NCBI RefSeq assembly: GCF_014203555.1
Contig: NZ_JACHJH010000006.1
Location: 124,001 to 188,000 of the forward strand
Reading direction: 5' to 3'
Length of the DNA stretch: 64,000 nucleotides
From: Streptomyces olivoverticillatus
Lineage (GTDB): Bacteria; Actinomycetota; Actinomycetes; Streptomycetales; Streptomycetaceae
Made by a program: the position numbers and the translations under genes. Under the pieces are notes generated by a model, which ran no database searches, was not told the DNA's origin, and saw only the letters and a program-made list of their open reading frames with translations. This document shows positions 16,889 to 24,257 of the stretch, one piece after another. Each line of letters starts with the position of its first letter. The first letter of the stretch is position 1.

Positions 16889-17541
16889 ACCAGTCCGCTC
16901 TCGTAGGCGTAGACGGCGGCCTGCACCCGGTCGCGCAGGCCCAGCTTCGTCAGCACGTGGCCCACGTGCGTCTTGACCGTCGTCTCGCTGACGAACAGAT
17001 CCGCCGCGATCTCCGCGTTCGACAAACCGCGGGCCACCAGCTTGAGGACCTCGACCTCGCGGTCGGTCAGCGTGTGCAGCGTGCCCGGCAGCGGCTCCTC
17101 GCCCGACGGCAGGTGCCCGGCGTACTTGTCCAGCAGCCGCCGGGTGATGCTCGGCGCCAGCATGGCCTCGCCGCCCGCCACCACCCGGATCGCCTGCACC
17201 AGCTCATGGGCGGGCGCGTCCTTGAGCAGGAACCCGCTGGCCCCCGCCCGCAGCGCCTCCACCACGTACTCGTCGAGGTCGAAGGTGGTCAGCACCAGCA
17301 CCTTCGCCGGACCGTTGCGCTCGGGGCCGGTGATCTGCCGGGTCGCCTCGACGCCGTCCATCCGGGGCATCCGGATGTCCATCAGCACCACGTCCGGCTG
17401 GAGCGCGCGGACCTGGTCGAGCGCTTGCAGGCCGTCCCCGGCCTCCCCGACGACCGCGAGGTCCTGTTCGGCCTCCAGGATCATCCGGAAGCCGGTGCGC
17501 AGCAGCGGCTGGTCGTCGACCAGTAGGACGCGGATCGCCAC
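16870..17541 (-). CDS. NarL/FixJ-type response regulator
   Basis: A 223-residue two-domain regulator. The receiver domain (about 4-120) has acidic pocket VDDQP, phospho-acceptor DVVLMDIRMP (Asp near residue 54), TTFD and the conserved Lys in FLLKDAP. The LuxR-type HTH (about 155-215) reads LTDREVEVLKLVARGLSNAEIA. No histidine kinase is encoded next to it, so it is an orphan here. GTG 17541 has AAAGGAG 7 bases upstream. It starts 15 bases after the stop of the RecB-family nuclease gene, so the two are very likely one operon under a damage-type promoter. Confidence 0.93.
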   Translation of the reverse strand: MAIRVLLVDDQPLLRTGFRMILEAEQDLAVVGEAGDGLQALDQVRALQPDVVLMDIRMPRMDGVEATRQITGPERNGPAKVLVLTTFDLDEYVVEALRAGASGFLLKDAPAHELVQAIRVVAGGEAMLAPSITRRLLDKYAGHLPSGEEPLPGTLHTLTDREVEVLKLVARGLSNAEIAADLFVSETTVKTHVGHVLTKLGLRDRVQAAVYAYESGLVRPGAQ

Positions 17542-17556
17542 AGGGGAACTCCTTTG

Positions 17557-18531
17557 CTAGACCGCGTCCATTCTGCCCTGCACCTCGGTGGCGGGGGCAG
17601 CCGGTCCGTCGGCCTCCGCGGCGCGCGGGGCGGGCAGGGGCAGCGGGTAGGGCGGGGGAGTGCCGCCGAACTCCGGGCAGACGGCCTGGTGATCGCACCA
17701 GCCGCACAGCTTCGTCGGCCGCGGCCGCCAGTCGCCCGTCTCGGTGGCCAGCGCGATGGCCTCCCACAGCGCGCGCAGCTTGCGCTCGACGGCCAGCAGC
17801 TCCGCCTCGGCCGGGTCGTACGTCACCACGTCGCCGCTGCCCAGGTAGACCAACTGCAGCCGGCGCGGCACCCGGCCGCGCAGCCGCCAGACGACCAGGG
17901 CGTAGAACTTCATCTGGAACAGGGCGTCCGCCCGGAACTGCGGGGCGGGGGCCTTGCCCGTCTTGTAGTCGACGATCCGCACGTCGCCCGTGGGCGCCAC
18001 ATCCACCCGGTCCACGATGCCGCGCAGCGTCAGGCCGGACTCCCCGGCGCCCTCGATCACCGTCTCCACATAGAGCTCGCGCTCGGCGGGCTCCAGCCGC
18101 ATGGGGTCCTCCAGCGTGAACCACCGCTCGACCAGGCGCGCCGCCTCCTCCAGCCAGCGCGCCAGCGACTCGGCGTCGTGCGAGCCGTCCTCGCGGAGGA
18201 AGAGCTCCGCCAGCTCCGGCCGGGCCGCCAGCAGCTTCTCCCACTCGCCGGGCAGCAGGCCGGTGGCCGCCGCGGGCGTGCGCTCGGCCGCCGGGGCGTC
18301 GAAGAGGCGCTCCAGCACCGCGTGCACCACCGTGCCCCGGGTGGCGGCGGCGCTCGGCTTCTCCGGCAGCCGGTCGATCACCCGGAAGCGGTACAGCAGC
18401 GGACACCGCATGAAATCGGCCGCCCGCGACGGCGACAACGCGGCGGGCCGGCCGGCCGCCACGGGCGCGGGCGCCGGGCCCCCTTCGCCGTCCATGTCCT
18501 GCCCGGCGGAATTCTGGGTAGCGGTATCCAT
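17557..18531 (-). CDS. RecB-family PD-(D/E)XK nuclease
   Basis: A 324-residue exonuclease of the Cas4/RecB-like class, probably acting in DNA repair. SPSRAADFMRCPLLYRFR at about 33-50 is the family N-terminal motif with the first Fe-S cysteine. The nuclease core has GIVDRVDV near 168 and VRIVDYKTGK near 182. A C-terminal CGWCDHQAVC (about 279-288) supplies the remaining cysteines of a probable 4Fe-4S cluster. It is the counterpart, by position, of Rv2119 in M. tuberculosis (from memory). Its start is preceded by an exact RecA-NDp (PafBC-type) promoter. First gene of an operon with the response regulator. Confidence 0.92.
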   Translation of the reverse strand: MDTATQNSAGQDMDGEGGPAPAPVAAGRPAALSPSRAADFMRCPLLYRFRVIDRLPEKPSAAATRGTVVHAVLERLFDAPAAERTPAAATGLLPGEWEKLLAARPELAELFLREDGSHDAESLARWLEEAARLVERWFTLEDPMRLEPAERELYVETVIEGAGESGLTLRGIVDRVDVAPTGDVRIVDYKTGKAPAPQFRADALFQMKFYALVVWRLRGRVPRRLQLVYLGSGDVVTYDPAEAELLAVERKLRALWEAIALATETGDWRPRPTKLCGWCDHQAVCPEFGGTPPPYPLPLPAPRAAEADGPAAPATEVQGRMDAV

Positions 18532-18539
18532 GACAGAGA

Positions 18540-18562
18540 ACCCTACGGCCCGTCACTGACAA
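18540..18562 (-). promoter_or_regulatory. Perfect PafBC/RecA-NDp-type promoter for the RecB-family nuclease
   Basis: On the minus strand TTGTCAGTG (18562-18554), eight bases, then TAGGGT (18545-18540) matches the mycobacterial LexA-independent damage promoter tTGTCRGTG-N8-TANNNT at every defined position. The ATG follows 8 bases after the -10, implying an almost leaderless mRNA. Confidence 0.75.
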
Positions 18563-18659
18563 AGGGGCGCATACCATCGACGGTAGACCCCCTCGCACTG
18601 CATGATCGAGACAGCGCGCGCCGAGCCGGTGCGGGGGCCGGATCCGACGAGGGGACACC

Positions 18660-19892
18660 GTGGACAACACCGGGCAAGGTCATTCCGGCACCGGGGACGC
18701 CGGGCCGGGCGGGCCCGGGGACCGCAGGCCCCGCCCCCGCGAGGCGGGCGGCGGCATCCTCATGGGGCGGCCCTTCGGCGTGCCCGTCTACGTCGCCCCC
18801 AGCTGGTTCCTCGTCGCCGCCCTCATCACCTGGGTCTTCGGCGGCCAGCTCGACCGCGTCCTGCCCGACCTCGGCGGCGTCCGCTACCTGGTCTCGCTCT
18901 TCTTCGCCATCGCCTTCTACGCCTCCGTCCTCGTCCACGAGCTGGCCCACACCGTCGCCGCCCTGCGCTTCAAGCTGCCGGTGCGCCGCATCCAGCTGCA
19001 GTTCTTCGGCGGCGTCTCCGAGATCGAGAAGGAGAGCGAGACCCCGGGCCGGGAATTCGTCCTCGCCTTCGTCGGCCCCCTGCTCTCCCTCGTCCTGGCC
19101 GGCCTGTTCTACCTCGGCGTCCTCGCCGTCGAACCCGGCACCGTCCCCGGCGTCCTGCTCGCCGGACTCACCGTCTCCAACCTGCTCGTCGCCGCCTTCA
19201 ACCTGCTGCCCGGCCTGCCCCTGGACGGCGGCCGGATGCTGCGCGCGGTGGTCTGGAAGCTCAGCGGCAAACCCATGACCGGCACCGTGGCCGCCGCCTG
19301 GGTCGGCCGCGCCCTGGCCGTCACCGTGCTGATAGGCCTGCCGCTGCTCACCCACTCCGACGGCTTCGGCGACGGCTCCCGGGACTTCGGCGGCGTCGAC
19401 TCCCTCACCGACGCCCTGCTCGCCGCCATCCTCGCCGCCATCATCTGGACCGGTGCCGGGAACAGCCTGCGCATGGCCCGGCTGCGCGAACACCTGCCCG
19501 GCCTGCGCGCCCGCGCCCTGACCCGGCGCGCCGTGCCGGTCCAGGCCGCCACCCCGCTCTCCGAAGCGCTGCGCCGCGCCAACGAGGCAGGTGCCCGGGC
19601 GCTGGTGGTCGTCGACGGGCAGGGCGCCCCCACCGCGCTCGTCCGCGAGGCCGCCATCGGCGGCGTCCCCGAGCACCGCCGCCCCTGGGTCGCCGTCGGC
19701 TCCCTCGCCCAGGACCTCAGGGACGGCATGCGCATCCCCGCCGACCTCGCCGGCGAGGACCTCCTCGACACCCTGCGCGCCACCCCCGCCACCGAATACC
19801 TGGTCGTCGAGGAGACGGGCGAGGTCTTCGGCGTGCTCTCCACCTCCGACGTCGAGCGGGCTTTCGTGGCTGCCATGGCCCGCCCCTCCTGA
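18660..19892 (+). CDS. Site-2-type intramembrane metalloprotease (M50) with C-terminal CBS-like domain
   Basis: A 410-residue polytopic membrane protease. The zinc motif VHELAHTVAA near residue 97 and the second-ligand segment NLLPGLPLDGGRML near 190 mark the M50 active site. Several hydrophobic segments surround them (about 45-65, 78-95, 130-160, 215-230, 250-265). Residues about 290-405 resemble a CBS pair (ALVVVDGQGAPTALV and EYLVVEETGEVFGVLSTSDV), suggesting ligand control. Its substrate, perhaps an anti-sigma factor, is unknown. GTG 18660 has GAGGGG 5 bases upstream. The last codons and stop lie in the first copy of a 16-bp tandem repeat. Confidence 0.9.
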   Translation: MDNTGQGHSGTGDAGPGGPGDRRPRPREAGGGILMGRPFGVPVYVAPSWFLVAALITWVFGGQLDRVLPDLGGVRYLVSLFFAIAFYASVLVHELAHTVAALRFKLPVRRIQLQFFGGVSEIEKESETPGREFVLAFVGPLLSLVLAGLFYLGVLAVEPGTVPGVLLAGLTVSNLLVAAFNLLPGLPLDGGRMLRAVVWKLSGKPMTGTVAAAWVGRALAVTVLIGLPLLTHSDGFGDGSRDFGGVDSLTDALLAAILAAIIWTGAGNSLRMARLREHLPGLRARALTRRAVPVQAATPLSEALRRANEAGARALVVVDGQGAPTALVREAAIGGVPEHRRPWVAVGSLAQDLRDGMRIPADLAGEDLLDTLRATPATEYLVVEETGEVFGVLSTSDVERAFVAAMARPS

Positions 19893-19928
19893 TCAACGCC
19901 CCTCTTGATCAACGCCCCTCTTGATCAA
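19881..19928. repeat. Three tandem 16-bp units each carrying TTGATCAA or TGATCAA
   Basis: CGCCCCTC(C/T)TGATCAA occurs three times end to end (19881-19896, 19897-19912, 19913-19928) with a single C/T difference in the first copy. The first copy encodes the C-terminus and stop of the protease gene. The others form the spacer before the trmI promoter. Palindrome centres are exactly 16 bp apart. Confidence 0.85.
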
Positions 19929-19959
19929 CCACGTGGTGCCGGGGCCTCCGTGCGCCCGG

Positions 19960-19965
19960 TAGGCT
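19960..19965 (+). promoter_or_regulatory. -10 element of a leaderless trmI promoter
   Basis: TAGGCT ends 6 bases before the ATG at 19972, so transcription would start at the start codon. There is no ribosome site upstream of the ATG, consistent with a leaderless mRNA. The -35 is not obvious. Confidence 0.5.
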
Positions 19966-19971
19966 GGTCAC

Positions 19972-20859
19972 ATGTCCGAACCGACCGGTGCCGCCCGCCG
20001 TCGCGGCCCCTTCCAGGTCGGGGACCAGGTCCAGCTCACCGACCCCAAGGGACGCCACTACACCTTCACGCTCGAAGCCGGGAAGCAGTTCCACACCCAC
20101 AAGGGTGCCTTCCCGCACGACGAGCTGATCGGTGCTCCCGAGGGCAGTGTTGTCCGTACCACGGGAAACGTCGCCTACCTCGCGCTGCGCCCCCTGCTCC
20201 CCGACTACGTCCTGTCCATGCCGCGCGGAGCCGCCGTGGTCTACCCCAAGGACGCGGGGCAGATCCTGGCATTCGCCGACATCTTCCCCGGCGCCCGCGT
20301 CGTCGAGGCCGGTGTGGGCTCCGGCTCGCTCAGCAGCTTCCTGCTGCGCGCCATCGGCGATCAGGGCATGCTGCACTCCTACGAGCGCCGTGCCGACTTC
20401 GCGGAGATCGCCCAGGCCAACGTCGAGCGCTACTTCGGCGGTCCGCACCCCGCCTGGCAGCTGACCGTCGGCGACCTGCAGGACAACCTCTCCGACACCG
20501 ACGTCGACCGCGTCATCCTCGACATGCTCGCCCCCTGGGAGTGCCTGGAGGCCGTCTCCAAGGCGCTCGTCCCCGGCGGCATCCTCTGCTGCTACGTGGC
20601 GACCACCACCCAGCTCGCGCGGACCGTGGAGTCCATCCGCGAGATCGGCTGCTTCGCCGAGCCGCAGCCGTGGGAGTCGATGATCCGCAACTGGCACGTG
20701 GAGGGCCTCGCCGTCCGCCCGGACCACCGGATGATCGGCCACACCGGCTTCCTGGTCACCGCCCGCCGCCTCGCGGACGGCGTCGAGCCGCCGATGCGCC
20801 GCCGCCGCCCCGCCAAGGGCGCCTACGGCGACGACTACGAGGGTCCGAACAAGGGCTGA
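19972..20859 (+). CDS. trmI: tRNA (adenine-58-N1)-methyltransferase
   Basis: Methylates A58 in the T-loop of tRNA using S-adenosylmethionine. The 295-residue protein has the small N-terminal barrel with KGRHYTFTLEAGKQFHTHKG, the conserved AYLALRPLLPDYVLSMPRG, SAM-binding motif I VVEAGVGSGS near 106-115, and DRVILDMLAPWEC near 175-187. The C-terminal 25 residues are a basic, low-complexity tail. It sits upstream of the proteasome genes as Rv2118c does in M. tuberculosis (from memory). No ribosome site is present; a -10 hexamer 6 bases before the ATG suggests a leaderless transcript. Confidence 0.95.
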   Translation: MSEPTGAARRRGPFQVGDQVQLTDPKGRHYTFTLEAGKQFHTHKGAFPHDELIGAPEGSVVRTTGNVAYLALRPLLPDYVLSMPRGAAVVYPKDAGQILAFADIFPGARVVEAGVGSGSLSSFLLRAIGDQGMLHSYERRADFAEIAQANVERYFGGPHPAWQLTVGDLQDNLSDTDVDRVILDMLAPWECLEAVSKALVPGGILCCYVATTTQLARTVESIREIGCFAEPQPWESMIRNWHVEGLAVRPDHRMIGHTGFLVTARRLADGVEPPMRRRRPAKGAYGDDYEGPNKG

Positions 20860-21057
20860 GCCACCGCTGAGCCCCGCACATCGCACCGGCGCCGTCGCCG
20901 AGTCCCCGCCTTCCGCGGAACTCGGCGGCGGCGCCGCCGCGTTGGGGCCCGTACGCAGGGTGCGGCTCACCCCTGAGCCCGCTGTTCCACGGCGAAGATC
21001 CGTGTGGCACGATGCGAGCACCCCCCGCAGCCACAGCTCTCACAGGAGTCAGCGCGC

Positions 21058-21621
21058 GTGCAGCCACCGGCCGGTCACGAGTCCCTCCCGCACACCCGTC
21101 CCCGCCCGGTCCACTGGCTCGCCACCGCGGCCGCGCTGGCCGCACTGATCACGGGAGCGGCCCTCCTGGGCCCGGGCGACACCACCGCCACCGCCACCAC
21201 GGCCGAGTCGGCCGAGGCCCCGGACGCCCGCACCGCGCGCTATCCCGTCGACTGCGGCGGCACCAGCACCGAGATCGTCAAGCAGGCCCCGGCCGACCTC
21301 GACGGCGACGGGCGGCCCGAGACGGCGGCCGTCGTGCGCTGCGCCTCCGGGGCGGGCACCCGGCCCAGCGGGCTCTACGTCCTCGCGCCGCCGACCGCCG
21401 GGGGAGGCACACCCCGCGTGCTGGCGACCCTCGTCGACCCGCGGGAGAAGATGAGCATCACCAGCTTCAAGGTCGTCGGCGACACGGTTTCGGCCACTCT
21501 GCTCGGCTACTCGGCCGCGAGCGTGCCGCGCTGCTGCCCGGATCTGCGCCGGGCGGTCGAATGGCGCTGGAAGGACGGCAAGTTCGCGCTCACCGCACTG
21601 CCCGTCGCGGGGAGTGTCTGA
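21058..21621 (+). CDS. Putative membrane-anchored or secreted protein of unknown function
   Basis: A 187-residue protein with an N-terminal hydrophobic segment (WLATAAALAALITGAALLG, residues about 20-38), then a Thr/Ala-rich linker and an extracytoplasmic domain. The domain contains DLDGDGRPETAAVVRC, an EF-hand/FG-GAP-like calcium loop, and a cysteine pair VPRCCPDLRRA near the C-terminus, perhaps disulfide-bonded. I do not recognise a named family. GTG 21058 is chosen over an open extension to 21004 because AGGAG lies 9 bases upstream. It converges with the ferredoxin gene. Confidence 0.7.
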   Translation: MQPPAGHESLPHTRPRPVHWLATAAALAALITGAALLGPGDTTATATTAESAEAPDARTARYPVDCGGTSTEIVKQAPADLDGDGRPETAAVVRCASGAGTRPSGLYVLAPPTAGGGTPRVLATLVDPREKMSITSFKVVGDTVSATLLGYSAASVPRCCPDLRRAVEWRWKDGKFALTALPVAGSV

Positions 21622-21649
21622 CCCGTCACCGAGCGCCGCTTCGTCGCCG

Positions 21650-21946
21650 TCAGTCGGCGTCCGGCCCGTAGACCTCTACCCGGTCGGAGACGCGGCGCAC
21701 GTGAATGCAGTCGCCGGGGCAGTCCTTGGCCGAGTCCCGGACGTCGTTGAGCAGCGTCAGTGGCACCGGCGTGGTGGCACCCTTGTCCTGTAGCAGTTCG
21801 TCGTCCGCGCTCTTCACGTAGGCCAGCCCGTCGATGTCCAGCTCGAAGACGTCGGGCGCGTACTGCACGCAGATGCCGTCGCCGGTGCACAGGTCCTGGT
21901 CGATCCAGACTTCCAGGTCGTCGAGTCCTTCGTCCTGCACGGTCAT
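21650..21946 (-). CDS. Small 3Fe-4S/4Fe-4S ferredoxin
   Basis: A 98-residue acidic ferredoxin. Cluster cysteines are visible in DLCTGDGICVQYAPDVF (Cys20 and Cys26) and KDCPGDCIHV (Cys76 and Cys80). The C-x5-C spacing is typical of actinobacterial 3Fe-4S ferredoxins that feed cytochrome P450s. An insertion of about 30 residues lies between the halves. ATG 21946 starts MTVQDEGLDD; the ribosome site is weak. It is transcribed away from arc, and both share a 242-bp divergent region. Its electron partner is unknown; the window's P450 is 28 kb away. Confidence 0.88.
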   Translation of the reverse strand: MTVQDEGLDDLEVWIDQDLCTGDGICVQYAPDVFELDIDGLAYVKSADDELLQDKGATTPVPLTLLNDVRDSAKDCPGDCIHVRRVSDRVEVYGPDAD

Positions 21947-22120
21947 CTCGCCTGCCGTTTCCTGCGTACGTGAACCAATTGGAGCCAGCCCTGACGGGTG
22001 TTGACCGAGTCGACGATACAACCGCCCGCTTTCCGATGTTGATGGGTGGGTATTCCCCTCACGTGAGGACGTGCGCAAGGGTGAAGATCGGACACACTCC
22101 GACCGGGTTTGTGATCTAGG

Positions 22121-22150
22121 GGTTTCAACCTGCACCGGCCCAGGTAGGGT
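22121..22150 (+). promoter_or_regulatory. Candidate arc promoter with GGTTTCA -35
   Basis: GGTTTCA (22121-22127), 17 bases, then TAGGGT (22145-22150). The same heptamer and spacing occur in front of pafA. The arc start codon is 39 bases further downstream. Confidence 0.45.
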
Positions 22151-22188
22151 CAGGAAGCGTCCAGCTCCCCTTGGAGGAGGTGAGGACC

Positions 22189-23955
22189 GTGGCAGCCCAC
22201 GACGACGACATGAACCGCGGCATCCGGCCGGGACGAGGGTCTGACGACCCCGCTGGCCAGGTTGCTTATCTCGAGCAGGAGATCGCCGTCCTGCGACGCA
22301 AGCTCGCCGACTCTCCGCGTCACACGAGGATTCTCGAAGAGCGGATCGTCGAGCTCCAGACGAACCTGGCCGGCGTGTCCGCACAGAACGAGCGGCTCGC
22401 CAACACCCTCCGCGAGGCGCGCGACCAGATCGTCGCGCTCAAGGAGGAAGTCGACCGGCTCGCACAGCCCCCGGCCGGCTTCGGGGTCTTCCTGCAGCCC
22501 AATGAGGACGGCACGGCCGACATCTTCACCGGCGGCCGCAAGCTCCGGGTGAACGTCAGCCCGAGCGTGGAGCTCGAAGACCTCCGCCCCGGCCAGGAGG
22601 TCATGCTCAACGAGGCGCTCAACGTGGTCGACGCCATGGCGTTCGAGCGCGCCGGGGACATCGTCACCCTCAAGGAGATCCTCGAGGACGGCGAACGGGC
22701 CCTGGTCATCGGGCACACCGACGAGGAGCGGGTGGTGAGGCTCGCCGAGCCGCTGCTGGACACCACCATCCGCCCCGGCGACGCCCTGCTTCTCGAGACC
22801 CGCTCCGGCTACGTCTACGAGGTCATCCCCAAGAGCGAGGTCGAGGAGCTCGTCCTCGAAGAGGTCCCGGACATCGACTACACGAAGATCGGCGGCCTGG
22901 GAAACCAGATCGAGCTGATCCGCGACGCCGTCGAGCTCCCCTATCTCTACCCCGACCTCTTCAAGGAGCACGAACTGCGGCCGCCCAAGGGCGTGCTGCT
23001 CTACGGCCCCCCCGGCTGCGGCAAGACCCTGATCGCCAAGGCCGTGGCCAACTCCCTTGCCAAGAAGGTCGCCGAGGTCACCGGCAAGCCCGCGGGGAAG
23101 AGCTTCTTCCTCAACATCAAGGGCCCCGAGCTGCTCAACAAGTACGTCGGCGAGACCGAGCGGCACATCCGGCTGATCTTCCAGCGCGCCCGCGAGAAGG
23201 CCAGCGAGGGCACGCCCGTGATCGTCTTCTTCGACGAGATGGACTCCCTCTTCCGCACCCGCGGCTCCGGCGTCAGCTCGGACGTGGAGAACACCATCGT
23301 CCCCCAGCTGCTCTCCGAGATCGACGGCGTGGAGGGCCTGGAGAACGTCATCGTCATCGGCGCCTCGAACCGCGAGGACATGATCGACCCCGCGATCCTG
23401 CGCCCCGGCCGCCTCGATGTGAAGATCAAGATCGAGCGTCCGGACGCCGAGGCCGCCAAGGACATCTTCTCGAAGTACCTCACCGAGACCCTGCCGCTGC
23501 ACACGGACGACCTCACCGAGCACGGCGGATCGTCCAAGGCCACCGTCGACGGCATGATCCAGTCGGTCGTCGAGCAGATGTACGCGGAGTCCGAGGAGAA
23601 CCGCTTCCTGGAGGTCACCTATGCCAACGGTGACAAGGAAGTCCTCTACTTCAAGGACTTCAACTCCGGCGCGATGATCCAGAACATCGTGGACCGGGCC
23701 AAGAAGATGGCCATCAAGGCCTTCCTCGATCACAACCAGAAGGGCCTGCGCGTCTCCCACCTGCTCGCCGCCTGCGTGGACGAGTTCAAGGAGAACGAGG
23801 ACCTGCCCAACACCACCAACCCGGACGACTGGGCCCGGATCTCCGGCAAGAAGGGCGAGCGGATCGTCTTCATCCGCACCCTGGTCACCGGAAAGCAGGG
23901 CGCGGACACCGGCCGCTCCATCGACACCGTGGCCAATACCGGCCAGTACCTGTAA
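22189..23955 (+). CDS. arc: Proteasome-activating AAA ATPase (Mpa/ARC)
   Basis: Hexameric unfoldase that binds pupylated substrates and feeds them to the 20S proteasome. The 588-residue protein has an N-terminal coiled coil (about 25-80, YLEQEIAVLRRKLADSPR), two OB-fold regions (about 85-230), and an AAA domain with Walker A GPPGCGKT near 273, Walker B VIVFFDEMDS near 344 and an arginine-finger region ILRPGRLDVKIKI. It ends in GQYL, the tail that docks on the proteasome. GTG 22189 is supported by a GGAGGAGGTGAGG ribosome site; a start at 22171 would overlap that site. Corresponds to S. coelicolor Arc. Confidence 0.96.
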   Translation: MAAHDDDMNRGIRPGRGSDDPAGQVAYLEQEIAVLRRKLADSPRHTRILEERIVELQTNLAGVSAQNERLANTLREARDQIVALKEEVDRLAQPPAGFGVFLQPNEDGTADIFTGGRKLRVNVSPSVELEDLRPGQEVMLNEALNVVDAMAFERAGDIVTLKEILEDGERALVIGHTDEERVVRLAEPLLDTTIRPGDALLLETRSGYVYEVIPKSEVEELVLEEVPDIDYTKIGGLGNQIELIRDAVELPYLYPDLFKEHELRPPKGVLLYGPPGCGKTLIAKAVANSLAKKVAEVTGKPAGKSFFLNIKGPELLNKYVGETERHIRLIFQRAREKASEGTPVIVFFDEMDSLFRTRGSGVSSDVENTIVPQLLSEIDGVEGLENVIVIGASNREDMIDPAILRPGRLDVKIKIERPDAEAAKDIFSKYLTETLPLHTDDLTEHGGSSKATVDGMIQSVVEQMYAESEENRFLEVTYANGDKEVLYFKDFNSGAMIQNIVDRAKKMAIKAFLDHNQKGLRVSHLLAACVDEFKENEDLPNTTNPDDWARISGKKGERIVFIRTLVTGKQGADTGRSIDTVANTGQYL

Positions 23956-23961
23956 CACCGC

Positions 23962-24040
23962 CGTCCGGCTGCGGATGACCCTGGTGGTCGCCTCCTCCCG
24001 CCTCACGGCGGGGGAGGTGCAGGGCGTCCGCAGCCGGACG
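23962..24040 (+). terminator. Compound terminator after arc
   Basis: Outer 14-bp perfect arms CGTCCGGCTGCGGA (23962-23975) and TCCGCAGCCGGACG (24027-24040) enclose a second hairpin of CCTCC/GGAGG with CCCGCC/GGCGGG. CGTTTTGC follows directly. This fills the first part of the 302-bp gap before dop. The rest holds TAGGCT (24143-24148), a possible dop -10, and no gene. Confidence 0.75.
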
Positions 24041-24257
24041 CGTTTTGCGCCACTCGTACGACTCGGGCCACGCCGCTGAAGCGGGCACGGCACGAACCGG
24101 AGCAATGACTGTAATGATCTCCCCAGCGCCGCAAAGCCGTTCTAGGCTCATCGGTACCGCCGCGAAGCGCAGTGGGGGGACGCACACGGACTGGATGCGC
24201 AGCGGTACTTGAGCGCGCTGACCCCACCAGGGGGCGCCGCCGGGCAAGGAGGGCCGC

